Assembly: GCA_964019165.1 (NCBI GenBank)
Contig: OZ025268.1
Coordinates: 7,541,017 to 7,605,016 of the forward strand
Direction of reading: 5' to 3'
DNA: 64,000 nucleotides
From: Mastigias papua
Taxonomy: Eukaryota > Cnidaria > Scyphozoa > Rhizostomeae > Mastigiidae
Below the pieces are notes generated by a model, which was not told where the DNA came from, ran no database searches, and worked only from the letters and a program-made list of their open reading frames with translations. Positions 13,955-27,886 of the stretch are shown piece after piece (positions within the stretch are counted from its first letter, which is position 1; each line of letters opens with the position of its first letter). Position numbers and translations under genes: made by a program.

Positions 13955-16900
13955 CATTTTTTTTCTCTCACTTTAATTTCACAATGTTCCCTAAACCCCG
14001 TTGTATCTACCTGCTCACAGTAGCTTTGATGGACAGAATAATTATGTAAGGCTCGTTAACCTGACTTAAATTGCTTTCAAGCTCTTAACATGAGTAAAGT
14101 AAGATTTTCTAAGATCATATCCTGTTTTCTACAAGTTGCTTCTTATTCGCACATAATGCACTTTGATCCAATTGTTAAGGAAAACATTTTAAAAAGAAAA
14201 GTGTTCTAATACGATAAAAGAGAAGTGGGTTCACACTTACACGAAAGTTGTCTATCAAAGGTCATTCCATCGTTTATGCTGTGACTTTATTCGAAATACA
14301 CGCATTTCTTTATAGGAAAGTAGCTGCTCAAAAAATTAAGAAAGTTCAAAAATGGATGTTTGAGACCTGTGAAAGTTAAGATGTTGATAGATTTTGGAAA
14401 ATCCCACATTCGTTCAAGACTATTATTTCTTTTACTTTATTTGCATAAATTTTTTTGTGTTAATCTATGTATGTTAGTGTTATATTTGTGTACTTCCTTT
14501 CTTTCTCCGTAACACTATAGTCTTAAATCAACTAAAATTCAAGTGGCACATTACATACAAGAAGGCAGATCTTATTTTCTACTCAATGAGCTAGAACCGG
14601 ATAAATATGAATGATATATCAGAACGTCGTCTGAGTACTGTTGGCTTCAAAATATGTGATCGTGTCGATAATCGGCCCAGCAGCAGCAAAACCTAATTTT
14701 TCATAGTCTTGAGACTGCTCTCAGTATTTCTCATGGGATGTATAGTTATACTATCAATGAATCAATTCATATGGATATCATGATTTTCACGGTTTTCATG
14801 TAAGAATAGTTGTTTCACCCATTACTGAAAATTTCTTAGCTTTTTCGTGATTTCAGTACGGAAACTTACTTTAGATTTTCGTAGCAGAAAATAGCCGAGT
14901 ATACTTTACATTAAACACTTTCTTCTTTAAGAATATAATCTATGAGAATATCAAAACTCAAGTGCTCTTAAATTTAAGAATGATTCAGGAATAATGCAAG
15001 GCTCAAGTTTCATCAAGGTTTTGATTCTTTGTTTATTTGATATTTTTTTAAAAAAGCAAAAATTGAGCTCTACTTATCCTGTCTGGAACTATTTACACAA
15101 TGATGCTACTCAGGAACTCTTCAGAGAGTGTCAGTTACATACTTTATACTTTAGGAATACAGTCTATATGAGAACTGATGCTGAAAATCGCTAAAATTTA
15201 AGAATAAATTAAGAATATTATTAGGCTCAAAATAATAAATAATTTAAGAATAATGAAGCTTAGTGAAAATTAGGTATTCTTATAAACTAAAAAGCGTGTA
15301 CAGTTGTACACAGATAGACAAGCATAACACAAACGTAACTTGCAAATACATAAGTTACAACAAGAAATCTATACAAATTAATTAAAAAGCGATGACAGTC
15401 TTGCTTGAATGTTGGGTATTCAAAGGTGTTATACTTGGATATTACCCTTTGTCAATCAGATAACAGAAGGGGCTTTTGACATTGGATAAGACTTTGGGCC
15501 TTTCTGAGAAACTTAGTCAATAGCAGCTATTTCCATTAGTGATGGAAATTGTTAGGATGTGGGGGGGGGGGGCGAGCGCTTCTCGGTAAGAAATTCTTGG
15601 CAAATCTAAGACAGGAATGTTTAAGGAGATGTCATTCTGTAAGACTTCTTTATGCTGATTTTGCATACTAACAATACAGTAGAGACCAATTTCTAATGTT
15701 TTGGAGAAAATCAGTACGCAGTATTCGAACTGAAGATATTTCTTGAAAATATAAAACGCGAGCAAAAGTAATTTATGAGTGGTACCTTGGAAATAATTTC
15801 AATAACTATTACGCCTGTGTAGAAGCATGGGCACCACAGGACCTAGCTATTTTATTAATTGTCTTTGTTCCCTTCCCAGAAAAATCCCCAACTTACGCCA
15901 CTAATTACCACTTCTAGATGCAGAGTCAAGTATATTCAACTGCACGCTTTTTTGTAAGGAACCTAGCTAAAGGCCTAGTTCTAAAAGTTCCTTATTTTCG
16001 GACCTCTTTTTATCAAATTCTAGTACTAAAAGTTCCTTAATAGTTCCTTAATTTTCACTACATATAGAGTGCCACAAAATGGCACAGATACTAGAAAAGC
16101 ATTGAATTTCTGAATTTTACATTTAATTATGGCTAGAACTCAACCTCAAAAGCACAAATGTGACAGGAAATAAGTTTTAAATATGCAAAAGCATAATTTC
16201 AGTCAAGAAGTATCATGTCTATTCCATTGATATCATCCAATGTAATGTAATCTTCACTTGCATCTGAGTACAGCACTCGGAATTTGAAAATGAAGAGTTC
16301 CTTAGGGATTTTTCCTTTAGTAGTATAAGCTCTTTAAATATTTCGGCCTTCTACATGTAGGTTCCTTATAAAGTGGTTCCTTATAAAAAAAAGCGTGTAT
16401 GTGTAGCATTCGTTGCTTCAAAAGCCTTGGATATTTTACATCGCAGATTGTTTACTTTATAAGAGCTCTCAACTGTTTCCACAATTTGTTTGCGTTTATT
16501 CGCTACTTCTAGCCAGATGACAATCAATGGAGAGTTCATTCTAATACAAGTGTGTTTTGCTTATTCTGCCACAATTATTGCAGATAGCATATATGCCATA
16601 TGTTAGAAGAATAGGGCCTGGCGAGATAAAGCCTTGATTGAGATTTTGGGCTCTGGTAGCAAGCCAATTGAAACAAGCAATATCTACGTACTCGTCAGTC
16701 TGTTACAACAGATTAGTAAATTTCTGATCAACTTCACATCCTATCATTAACAATATATAATTCAATATAAGAAACGGGAATGAATACAATAAATGGAGAC
16801 GTAGACATCACTGTGGTTTTAAATTTCATAAAACATATTAACAATCGAGGGAACTACGATCGATTAATTCAATCAAGTATTGAATTAATTGAGAATCAAA

Positions 16901-18330
16901 TTTTTTGAATGGATGACCCAGCTTAGTGCATCTTTCTCCGTCGTATTCTCAGGCCTGTTATTTTGTTATATTCTGTACACTAACCGTATGATTTGACGGC
17001 CGACTGATAATGAATAAATGGAAAGAACGAGAGAAACACCATCATGTGTTGTCTCACACTGTAGGTCATATTGTCACGTGGTAGGCCAGCAGTTAGTCTG
17101 TCGAATGGATTTGCCGCCAGTTGAAGGAAATTGAATATCTTAGATATAATATAACTGTAAATTACCATTCGAAGATGAGATGCTATTGGTAAAGATGAAT
17201 GAAAACTTAGAGCGCACACTTCTGATGCTAACTGGAAGAGTAACTGCCATTGTTGGAAGATTTAGAACAGTCCCATACAAGCAGCGTATATAATTAATGT
17301 GTGAAGGACAACTCTTGTCTAGTTGCAGCTAATTTGATATACCTTTTAGAGTTTTCTTCAACATTTATCATACAATTTACTTTAATTGTCTTATGCACAT
17401 CTGAGACAAATTGAAGTTAATAGAAACACTGCATAAGTGTGATATCACGTCCAGAAGATTGCATGTTTCTTATAGAGGAAGCCAGCTTATAAGGAACTTA
17501 GTTCTAGACGACGTAACATTTGAGAAACTTTTTGAACTACAAGGAGGAAAGAGTTAAGAAATTTTAGAAATTTCTATACCAGCTTTCACAGTTTCGGAAC
17601 ATGCTTTTCTCCATGGATTTAAAAGTGTCCACTACGATATGTTTTGTGCCCTTTAAAGCCAACGAGCCCTATGGGCACTACAAAGACAATGTTTTTACGT
17701 TTTGCTCAGTTCATTCAGAAACTTTTAAAAAACTACTTTTAGAACTAAAATGTGACCAGAAATTAAGAAACTTTTTGTAATACTGCTAGTTTGTTTGGTA
17801 GATTTTTGCTAGACTGTTTGGGTAGATTTTATATAAAACTAACACCTTGTTAACTAGGTCGAAGACAGAGTGGCTTGCGAAAGCACTCGTGTCTACATTC
17901 GTATTCTACATTTAGTGTTGTTTATCGCACTTGGACTCTCAGTGCTTGGAAAAGACTGAGGAGTGCCATTTGGCGTTTATTGTATTAGTTGTTTCGTCGA
18001 GGCTCCATGGGGTAGAGCCAGTATTATTGCTAGTTTTAAGGTTAAGTTAGTTTACGAGATTAGGTTAGGACGCATATATAAATAATAGTATTTCATAGCA
18101 TCGAGTTTAGGATTCAGTATTATTGCCATTGCACTATGCATAAATATAGCCTTGTCATCATTCCGTTAGATTAGCTACATGACCGAGCATTACACAGCAT
18201 TCTTATCTATTGTCTAGGGAAGTCTAGAAAGAGCCAGGATTACGCAATGCTTCTTTTGGATTGAAATCTGCATCGTAATCATTAGTTGGTTAGCAGCAAA
18301 ACTGCTGACACAACATTAGGTGTTAATAAG

Positions 18331-18546
18331 TATATATAGCCCTCGCGCATTAAGTTAGGGAGGAAAGAGTTGGAAGAAAGAGTTGGAGAAAGAGTTGGAA
18401 AAGAGTTGGAATAGAGTTGAATAGAGTTGGGAATAGAGTTAGAGTTAGAAATGAGATGAGTACAACTTAGAGCCAATGGCGAGGACGTATGTCACTCAGC
18501 CGAGCCATGTATATAGATAGACATTAGTTTAAATAGTTTTAATAAA
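18331..18546 (+). repeat. Degenerate GAGTTGGAA repeat between TATA-like and AATAAA motifs
   Basis: About ten imperfect copies of a GAGTTGGAA/GAGTTG motif fill 18366-18456. A TATATATAG box lies at 18331 and an AATAAA signal at 18541. This order, with a short repeat-rich transcribed part, resembles a solo LTR, but I cannot place paired TG...CA ends or a target duplication, so the LTR reading is only a suggestion. Confidence 0.3.
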
Positions 18547-20190
18547 TATGGTATACCAAAGATGTCTACTCTCTGCAAGATGATTCTGATTCGACAACGA
18601 CTTAAAGACCGCTCGCAGCCATCACAGAAGATCACATCGCCTTAGCTCAACATCTACAGTAGAGTTTGGTCCACAAAGAGAATAATCTTCATCACCAATT
18701 CCAAATCATTTCGTTCACATTCAAATATTCATACATATTTTTTCATTTTTCAATTTCACATTTTACTACTAGGCTTTGAGCCAAGTTTCTTATAAAAATG
18801 TATATTGAAAATGAATAAGAGATATTTCCTATGTATGATTCCATACGTTGGGGATTGTCTGTTAAAGGGGACATTTATCATGAGATGTCGCTATCGTGAG
18901 AAAGTGTGACCAGTTCTTTTATTTGCAGCTTTTATTTCCGATGTGTTGCTACCAGGTACCTATTAACTATGGCTCGGAGTGTGAACCATCGACATTCCGC
19001 TTAGCCAGAGAGCGCTAAAGCCTCTCGGCCACTTGCCCAAAAGTCTTATGGCATATATGATATAAAGAAAAGATTGGTGTCAAGCATAAAGATTACATTT
19101 ATTCTGAACAGTATCCTAGTACTTCAACGATTATAAGTCTAAATCGATTTTGGGATGCTTGCACCTTGGCACATGCGCAGTTAAAACTTAAGCATCTAGC
19201 TTGACTTATCAACTTCTATGGAAGTATATTTATCATGGCTTGAGCGGCTTTCCTTGTAATTTTCTTAACACTATTCATGCATGTTTGTTCTTATCTGCTT
19301 CATACAAAAAAGATTCATTGATAACTGTTCTTATTTTAATCAAAAATGTTCTGAAAATAATACTTGTCAATAATATTAGCGTATAATAGAGCACTGGAAG
19401 CTGAGTTTTTTATTTAAGTGGGAAGATCACAACGAACTTGGAGAAATTTTTAAATTCCCAAATTAATTTCTGATAACTCCAGGAAAAATGGCACTTAGTG
19501 ATTTTATCTTCGATTATGTGATACAGTCTACGAGTACCCCGAAGCATGTCCAATCCAAAAGGCTTATTTACTTTTTTCCTTTCCGATTCACTGAACTTGA
19601 TGTATTTGGTAGCAGAAACATCCTTCTGTCTAGTGAACAGAACCCAGGTAGTGATTTTCAAAATTTCAAAAAATTTGAAACAAGCGAGATTATTAGTGCA
19701 AAAAAGAATGCGTTTATCTTCATAACAGTCTTTAATTTGAAGATTTACCAGCCTTGCCAAAAATAACAATAAATTCGTTCAGGACTAGAATTATAGGCGA
19801 CTGTGTTCCCTAAGCTTTCTATCTACATTCCATAGACTCCTCATAACAGACAAACGGGTCTTAATATATATTATTCTCTGGGATAAATAACAACGCAAAA
19901 AGTATGCAATTTAGATCTATCTGACTTAACTAAAAGGGAAATTTTAGATAAAATATACTTGGACTATTCAATGCACCTTTCGTAAATGAGAAGAAACTTT
20001 GCTCGTTTTCATAGCATACTTCCGTAGTGTTTCTCTTGCATTTTCATCCAATCTTGAGTATTCATCAATGAGCTTTCTCACCAACAGCTAATTCCTTGAC
20101 TTTCATTGTTGTTAATTTAAGGTGCCTTTCATGATTCTGACTGTTACATGATGCGTTGATTCTCATTTTCATTTCGTAAATTTGCAGCAG

Positions 20191-20684
20191 ATAAAGTACA
20201 CAGTAAGAAACAATCACCTGACACAACAGTGCCAGAAGAATCTGAAAGTGCCTCAAATGCTGAAGGTTTGGACTATATTAACGAAAAGGATGGTAAAGAG
20301 AAGCTAGAGACAATATGTGAAAACAGTGGGAACAAGAAACGTGTTTGTTTCACTCAAAAGCAAATTGTCGAACTTGAAAAGGAATTCCATTTCAACAAAT
20401 ACTTAACAAGAGCAAGAAGAGTGGAAATATCTCAGGCATTGAAATTGTCCGAATCACAAATTAAAATTTGGTTCCAAAATCGCAGAATGAAATATAAGAG
20501 AGAACAGAAGGAGAAATTGTCAAGAACGGAGAGAGATAGGGATAATATGGTTACAGTTCCCCCTAACAGATGCCCAGTATCTTCATGTGACTATACTGGT
20601 TATAATTATGGTTCATCATGGCCCCACACTTGTCAAGAGCAGCCGCCTATTTTACCCCCTATAACTCCATTGCAGACATTCTAG
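20191..20684 (+). CDS. Hox: Hox gene, exon 2 (homeodomain and C-terminus)
   Basis: The exon completes codon 124 and runs to TAG at 20682-20684, giving a 287-residue protein with exon 1. The 60-residue homeodomain is encoded at 20328-20507 (residues 170-229). It shows Arg5, Phe8, Leu16, Phe20, and helix 3 with Trp48, Phe49, Gln50, Asn51, Arg53 and Met54, as in Hox-class DNA-binding domains. The stretch [20 protein letters not shown] is the Hox1/labial-type sequence, while [15 protein letters not shown] recalls Hox3. I therefore call it an anterior Hox gene without a fixed paralogue number. The acidic linker between hexapeptide and homeodomain is long, about 60 residues. The acceptor is a tandem CAGCAG: use of the first AG (20187) would add one alanine, use of the second (20190) gives the form described. 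The C-terminal tail is short and Pro-rich. The protein acts as a nuclear transcription factor. Confidence 0.93.
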
Positions 20685-23600
20685 CTATTTATTGAAGGCA
20701 GTGTTGGCATCCTGATTTCTTTTAGATTTTAGACTTTAGGATAGATTCATGGCTGTCAAAGGGTACGATAATTTTCCTCTAAACATGTCTAAGACTACAA
20801 AGATATTCTTGTATAGCTGAAAGCCATGAGCAGATATTGCATAGACCAGTAGATAGAAATGGCCAAATGAAAAACAATGATATTTGTTGGTATATTGGAG
20901 AGTTTGATATTGACGTTGAGCATGTTGGTTCAGAATCCATGTCAGTATATTTCACAAGTTGACGTGCTATAACTGAAGTTATGGGCACCTTAATATTATG
21001 ATTGAGCATCAGAAGAAAATTAGAAAAAGCAGAATTAAGGGTAAAGTAAAATATCAGAGAAAGTTATAACTTCAAAGGAAGGAACTATTCTAGTTATAAA
21101 CGACTCTGCATATTCTCATGAGAAATTTTATTTCAGTTAAAGGAGATTCATCTCAATTTTTATGCAACTTTTTGTCACCTTCAGATTTGGTGCGATGGTG
21201 CTCCGAAATCTGGGGGTAATTATCGCGAAAATTTCAAAGTACGAAGTACGTAATGTTGGACTTTTAGGATCATGGATCCGCCATCTTAATTTGTTGACAA
21301 GTGCAGATGCTGCCAGGCTCTTGCAAGCACCTTCCAGCTTAACAGTTGGGTGTACAAATAACGTGAGTAGTTGGTAGAGCTCACACCCGTGAAAGTCTCT
21401 TTATGGGTTAAGATTATCTTTCAGCTAGTTAGTAAAGTAAATTCTGTTGACTAAACTAAGATTGGAATATAATATCGATGAGTTTCTCATTAACTTCAAA
21501 TCTATTGAATATTCACATGTCATATTTTATGAAATTATTCTTGCTATGCAGTGGCAGAGAGGTTGGCTTCTGCTTAAAACAAGGCTGATAGATGTTGGGT
21601 AAGTCTTGAGAATCTTGCTTCCTAATAGCAATGCCTGATAGGTTATTTCATAGTAATTCTAAAGACTCATTTCCACTGTTGTCCATATAGTCCTATATTG
21701 AAATGCATGCTAGACCGGATGGCCAAATACCCTTTAAAAAATTTTCTTAGAGCAGCTTTCTCGCATTATGTGCTTGCACTGCATGCTCAAGCAAGCTGTT
21801 ACCATTATCCTGTAGCTATGGACAACACATTCAATTCAAACTGACTTGCAAATGCTTAGATAACATTGCATCTAAGCAGATATGTGGTTATATTATATCA
21901 ATGCCTGTCTTTTAACTCTCCGAAGTTGACTAAACAATGGTTTAACTATTCATCGCATCCACTAGCACTTCTCGCTAGCAGGCCCGTAGCCAGGGTTCGT
22001 CCCAGTGGGACAAGGTCCCTGCTGCAATTCCAAAAAGTGACCCAGTGTCCCTTTTAGAAATAGCGCACATAAAGTTATTTTTGCATCACTTTGCTTTATT
22101 TGTAAGACGTCAGCCAGAATAATGCAATTCAATGCATTTTGAACACCACTTGGGGCTACCAGGCCACCCAATTGATTTATACTCGCTATGCTCAAGTTAA
22201 CTGTGCCCCCACCCCTGATAAAATCACGCCGACTACAGGCCTGCTCGCTAGCATAGTTTTAGGAGACATGGGCTGCAGTTGGGTAGAATCCCAGCTCATT
22301 CGGGCAAATTTCCCAGTTAAAATAGCAGTCTCTACCAAAAATAGCTGCTGCTCAATACAGATAGACAATGACTGGCGCGAAAAACCGTTGTTTATCCTCG
22401 CCGTTCTTATTGTTCATTCGGCAGACAATTAGCAGTCCCTTCCCTTAATTGTATGCATCAAACATTGTAAATGATTTTATCAATTTCGACTCGTTGTAGA
22501 AACAAGAGGTGCCATGATACTTCTATACCTCTTAACGTAAAATCAATCTATTTGACATAAAGCCAGTATGCTTTGTATGCTTTGTAAGTGAAGTCTTGCA
22601 ATAACTTGTATGAGGTGCCTACCCCAAGCAGATCAAGCTCCATTCAGTCTCTGATAGCTCATATACTGTTTAACATTTGCCACTTATTAACCATATTCGG
22701 GGCATATTGACATCAAACTGGTAAAGCAAGCAAAATTTGATATATTCATCAGATGCCCTAGGTCTAATCAGTCCGCTAGGCATCTTTAGTTTGCAAAATT
22801 CTACCAATTCACTACCGGCGTAATTCTGATTGTCCGGTTCCATTCCATTAGTTTTCATCTTTATCTGCAAACCCTTTTTTAGATTTATGGCTTGGGATAC
22901 CGCCCCTTTTTCCAAATTCCTTATTGTTTAGGAATTTTTGGAGTTTTGCTACATTTTGAAGAAACAATATAGGGAACTCATAAGCAAGTGAAAGATCTTC
23001 CTGGGAGACTTAAACAATTCCATTTTTCTTTATACTTGGACTAGTTGTACCTCCTCGAAATACAAACTAATAATTTGACGACTATCCAGCGAACTCTTCT
23101 TGAATGTCGAATACTTTGCAGTACACTCTTTTTTGTAATAAGAGCAATTTTATAAGAACACGAGCTGCAAAACTGATGGGAAATTAACAACAAATTAAGA
23201 ACAAGCCGAGGCTGAAGCATTGTGGTAAAATGTATCTTTGGATAACCATTCATATGCTGTCCAATAAAATATTGACATGAAATATCATTTTCTTGTTAGC
23301 CTGAGGAGAGTTGACAGCTTTGTCACTTCCCCCTCGTTGATTTTCGTGAATCAGTTGTCCTTGGTGAGACATCCAATGCTCTCTTTTATGTTGTCTTATG
23401 TCTAAATAGCCTACACTCCAATAATTTAAGAACAAATTGAGTACAATTCAGCCTCAACATTTTGGGTAAAAATTAAGAACAGCCAATTTGAACTTCAATT
23501 TTACAGGTTCTTATAAAAGTACAGAATGCATTTGATAAGCAGGATGTCTACTGCGAGACTTGGCAGGTGGTATTGCCAAGTATACAAAGTTTCCTCTCGT

Positions 23601-25043
23601 GTACTAAAAAGCTATTATAGTTGCTTCAACTATTAAATTTGTGCCAGATTGAGCATGCTGAGCTTAAAGAGAATATAGCAATAACGAGTCATCAAATAAA
23701 ACCTCCAGAAAAGTTTAACATTTCGTTTTAGCTTTAATAAAGAAAGTATATGCTGAGTCCATGTTTGGAACAATCCTACCCCAGAGCTAAAATATTCGAA
23801 ACAAATTTTTATTTCTATATTTTTTAAACTAAGTGTCATGACACCTACATCTTTATCATAAAGCCATCTTTTTACTTTTTACTTCAAAGTATGTGCTTAA
23901 AATTGCTTCGTTTTAGTAAGCCCTCTGTTTTTCATCCATGATACTAAGAATTTTCTCTAAGAAATTACATAGATTTATTATTAAGTAACCATTGCTGTTC
24001 CTTTCCATCTTTATAATCCCTATTCAGACATGCAACTAATTGGTGGCTCCTGGGGGTACAGACAACTGCTCTTTTCCTCAAAAAGGCAAAATTGCCCTTT
24101 GTGTTGGAGAATTTTGAAACTGCTTATTGCATTTTTGTTAAGTAAACTGCTTACAGTCTTTGTTACACATGAAAGTAACGAAATCCTGGAACATTCTATA
24201 CGAATGCTTTTGTTTCTTAATCTGAAAAATATGATTTCAAAATGCGTTCTCCTTAGGAAGTGCTTTTTGAGCCCTTTTTTGTTGATTAGATCCTTGCCTT
24301 CAAATATTCCTATTTTCATACCTGCTATCCAAATCTTAGTTGAAGCTTGCTTCAATTCTGTTGAAGTTAACATAGGTTAGTAGACCAATTGTGGTACACA
24401 TTCTGATACTATTCGTTTCAGTTAGGAGCAGTTCTATAGCCACGTTGTATTGCAATATGGCTCGAAATAATGCGGTCTGATTGCGGCTATGGATTCCAGT
24501 GCAGATACAAGGCTATTTTGGATGAGGCACCGTATCTACAATAGTAGATTGATAGGTGTCTTCTTGTTTGGTAAGGACTAGACCAAATAAAGAAATCAAG
24601 AGGTTGATTAGACAAAGCGACTAACTTTTCCTATTGAATAGTCTACTAAATGAACTATACCATGAGTACAAAGTAATCGGCTTAAAGTAACCTAAATCCA
24701 TCTTTCTGTTTACAATAATCAAATCATTTGCCTAAGTTCTGACCAAAAAGTGGCTTGGTAATTTTTAAAATTTCTGTTTTGAATTGCACCGCACAATGCA
24801 CAATTAAATATACCATAATTTCAAGCTCGCACAAGCTGCCAGAGAGTTTGGAATAATAGATGTAGGTGGCCCAGAGCGCATCATGTTGGCGTAAACTAAA
24901 AATAAGTTGAGATAAAGATAAATAGATAAACTGGCTGGTTTTAACTGAAGTATTTCACGCTAGCACCAGCATGCATATTAAAAATACTAATTTAAATCAG
25001 AAGCTTAATGCTCACATTTAATGTTAAGTGTGAAAACAAATTT
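20685..25043. other. Intergenic DNA after the Hox gene
   Basis: No consensus AATAAA was noticed in the first few hundred bases after the stop. Frames at 22139-22432, 24030-24380 (+) and 24020-24373 (-) are open but overlap one another on opposite strands and resemble no known family. I see no other gene here. Confidence 0.5.
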
Positions 25044-25191
25044 AATTCACAGTACAGGTCCAACAGAAGAAATGGAATGCTGCAAGGGAAAGAAAAGTCT
25101 CAACCAGCTGTTCCGATAATTCACAGTACAGGTCCAGCAGAAGAAATGGAATGCTGCAAGGGAAAGAAAAGTCTCAACCAGCTGTTCCGAT
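25044..25191 (+). repeat. Tandem duplication, 2 x 74 bp
   Basis: The unit AATTCACAGTACAGGTCC... occurs at 25044-25117 and again at 25118-25191 with one visible difference (CCAACAG versus CCAGCAG). The near identity points to a recent duplication. Confidence 0.88.
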
Positions 25192-26176
25192 AAAGTAATA
25201 GTGCTCCAAGAAAGTGCAAACTTTGGTGTACTTTGTTCTTATGATACAATCTCTATCATAGGAATTTTAAGGAAATTTTCCAAAAGTGGGGAAATTTCTC
25301 AACAAGGTTCACAAAGATGGGGACAGTTTTATGACCATGCCCTGTAGACATACTGGAAGAATGGAGACAACACACACTTCACCTTCACAGTGATGTGATC
25401 ACACTATCTTTTTGCATGATGGTAGAAAAACCCTAAAGAGCACCTATTTCTCCTTTAAAAATTGTTTGAACGTGCCCAAACAAGTGAGAAAATTCTTTGC
25501 ATTTGTTGTCAGCTGTTGGGGAATGCTTTGGGCCTACTGGGTAATTTTCCCAACAATTACTATTTTGAAAAATGTCGTGATCTCTGTGATCTATTTCCAT
25601 CTGTCTAGGCTGAGGGGCATTTCTCTGTTAATGGTGTTGAGCAACAAGTAAAAGCGGTGATTATTTTCCATGACATTTGAATTCGAAAGGAATATATATG
25701 TATATATGACTGTTGAACTTTCTTAGGCCTCAGAAATCCAGCACTGAATCTTCTTAACTTTATGATCAGTCGACTACTGCTTTATTTTAAATCACCTTCT
25801 TATAAAATAAGTTTATACAAACAAGTGAGGCACACCATATGTTGGTTCTAAGAAAACTTATGCAGCATTTCGACAGCGAGTATTGCAAAGTGAATTTAAC
25901 TGCATACCATTTACGGCTGTAGTATTGGTGGGTTGAAATTAAGCTCCTGATAACAAAACTAAAGGAATTGTATATCAAGTCTGGCAAATGCAGCAAAACA
26001 GAATAGATACATGCACTTTTCTATATAAGAAACAAGTTTATAGCAAAAGCGAGGCTCAAATCAGGCAAAAATCGAGAAAAACTTAAGAAGCACAGGCAGG
26101 CCGAGTTTCAAGAGTAAACTTGATAAAAATCTGCTTTGCAGGAAAATTCTGTAGTAATAATGTACTTTGCTATCAT

Positions 26177-26839
26177 ATCAATTAGGCCATGCTTAATAAA
26201 CAACCACTGCAAATAAATAGGCCTCTGGATTTTATACAAGGCTTGACATAGCAATCTATAATATCATGTTGTCATATACTTAAGGTACAATGCTAATCGG
26301 ATAACAATGGTCGGTATAGAGACAGACATTATCTTGAGAGAATTTGTTGCAAATGTCTGGCGTTATCATTCACGTGTTTATAATTTTGTTTTGTTGTTTA
26401 TCTTTATGTCTGCATGTGTCGTGAAAGATTTTCTGCAGCCTACTCACATCAATTTATTTCTGACATCGTATTGTTTACATGAATATGTCATATAAGGCTT
26501 AAATATCCTAGAATAGAGCATAATTTAATCCCCTTATATGCCTAAGCAAGTTATTAATAATTGAAGATATAATGATTCAAAAATACTTCATAACTTACAG
26601 CATTTAAGAATCATTTCGTTTAAATGACAAGCCTCATTAAGTGCCTGGGTAGCCCACGAATATTCAAAATCATCCCATTTGTAGAGCTGTACGATAAGGC
26701 CCGTTTTTATTGACATGTGACTCACAGGATGTGCAAGGAAGCATTTGTATCTAACGCATTAAGATACAAAAAAGTTAATTGCATTCACTGGACTCTGAAT
26801 CCAACGAGTTAGTTCTTAGAAATATAATTTTATATCTAT
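26177..26839 (+). repeat. 663 bp direct repeat, copy 1
   Basis: This segment recurs, apparently identical, at 27885-28547. It contains a 62-codon open frame present in both copies that resembles no known protein. The second copy begins exactly where a palindrome ends and stops where a (TA)n tract begins. Confidence 0.9.
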
Positions 26840-27454
26840 TACAATTGCAGTGCACTAGTTAATAGCTGGAGTTCTTTCATTTTAAACTGTCGTTAAATTT
26901 TCTAGACATAAAACTCTACAAGATTACTTATGGTCAGCATATAGATACTGGAATAGCACAGTTTTTCACTACATGATGTCTTAGGGCTACAGCTTTTAGA
27001 ATATCAGTTAAAATATTCTTACTGATAAGAGCATAAGCTGTTTTTAGATCCTTTTAGCTAAACAGAAACTGCAGACATAAAAGCCACCGGCATATCTTTA
27101 GCTAATGAAAATCTCTAACTAAGCCCCTAGGTTCAAATGAGCTTATTAATAACATTTATCAGCTGCTGTTAGCTGTCTCATTAATTCCAGCCTCTTTGTG
27201 AAGAAATAAATGTCTTCTTTTAATATTAATTGTTACTTTTTAGCAGCGATTCTCCGTTAATAAGGCTTAGACATGGAGATAGCCTTCATGAAACAACTTT
27301 GCGTCGGATTACACTTGTACGGCTCCAATGCAGTGGCGTCAGGCTTTCACACGAGATTACATAAGAAAGTGACTCAGTTTGATGGACCTCGTATTCAAAT
27401 GTAGAATTATCATCAATAGTCCAGCAATAAGACCTAACAGTCAGAAAAAGATGA

Positions 27455-27621
27455 ATTGCAGTTGTGCTCCATGGCAATCAAATCATACAGGAGGGAGGCT
27501 GTTAGGCATGTCACCCCCAATGAGTTCCTGACATATTGGGAGATTTTCATCAGTAAATAGCACTGTTACAAAGGAAAGTGTAAATATATGCATTGAAATA
27601 AATCAATAAATATATATATGA

Positions 27622-27698
<77 letters not shown>

Positions 27699-27886
27699 AA
27701 TATATATATATATATATATTCATATATATATTTATTGATTTATTTCAATGCATATATTTACACTTTCCTTTGTAACAGTGCTATTTACTGATGAAAATCT
27801 CCCAATATGTCAGGAACTCATTGGGGGTGACATGCCTAACAGCCTCCCTCCTGTATGATTTGATTGCCATGGAGCACAACTGCAAT
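27455..27886. repeat. 432 bp perfect palindrome centred on (TA)n
   Basis: Two 216 bp arms meet at 27670/27671. The outer ends read ATTGCAGTTGTGCTCC and GGAGCACAACTGCAAT; the inner about 120 bp is interrupted (TA)n that is itself symmetrical. The outer arm is single-copy-like sequence continuous with the flanking DNA on the left, so this looks like an inverted duplication rather than a MITE. Confidence 0.9.

Noticed and set aside
19410..19769. 119-codon frame on the - strand just before Hox exon 2
   Set aside because: It overlaps a 92-codon frame on the other strand, has no family match and lies in the Hox intron.
24020..24380. Open frames of about 116 codons on both strands
   Set aside because: They overlap each other on opposite strands and neither resembles a known protein or has splice-linked partners.
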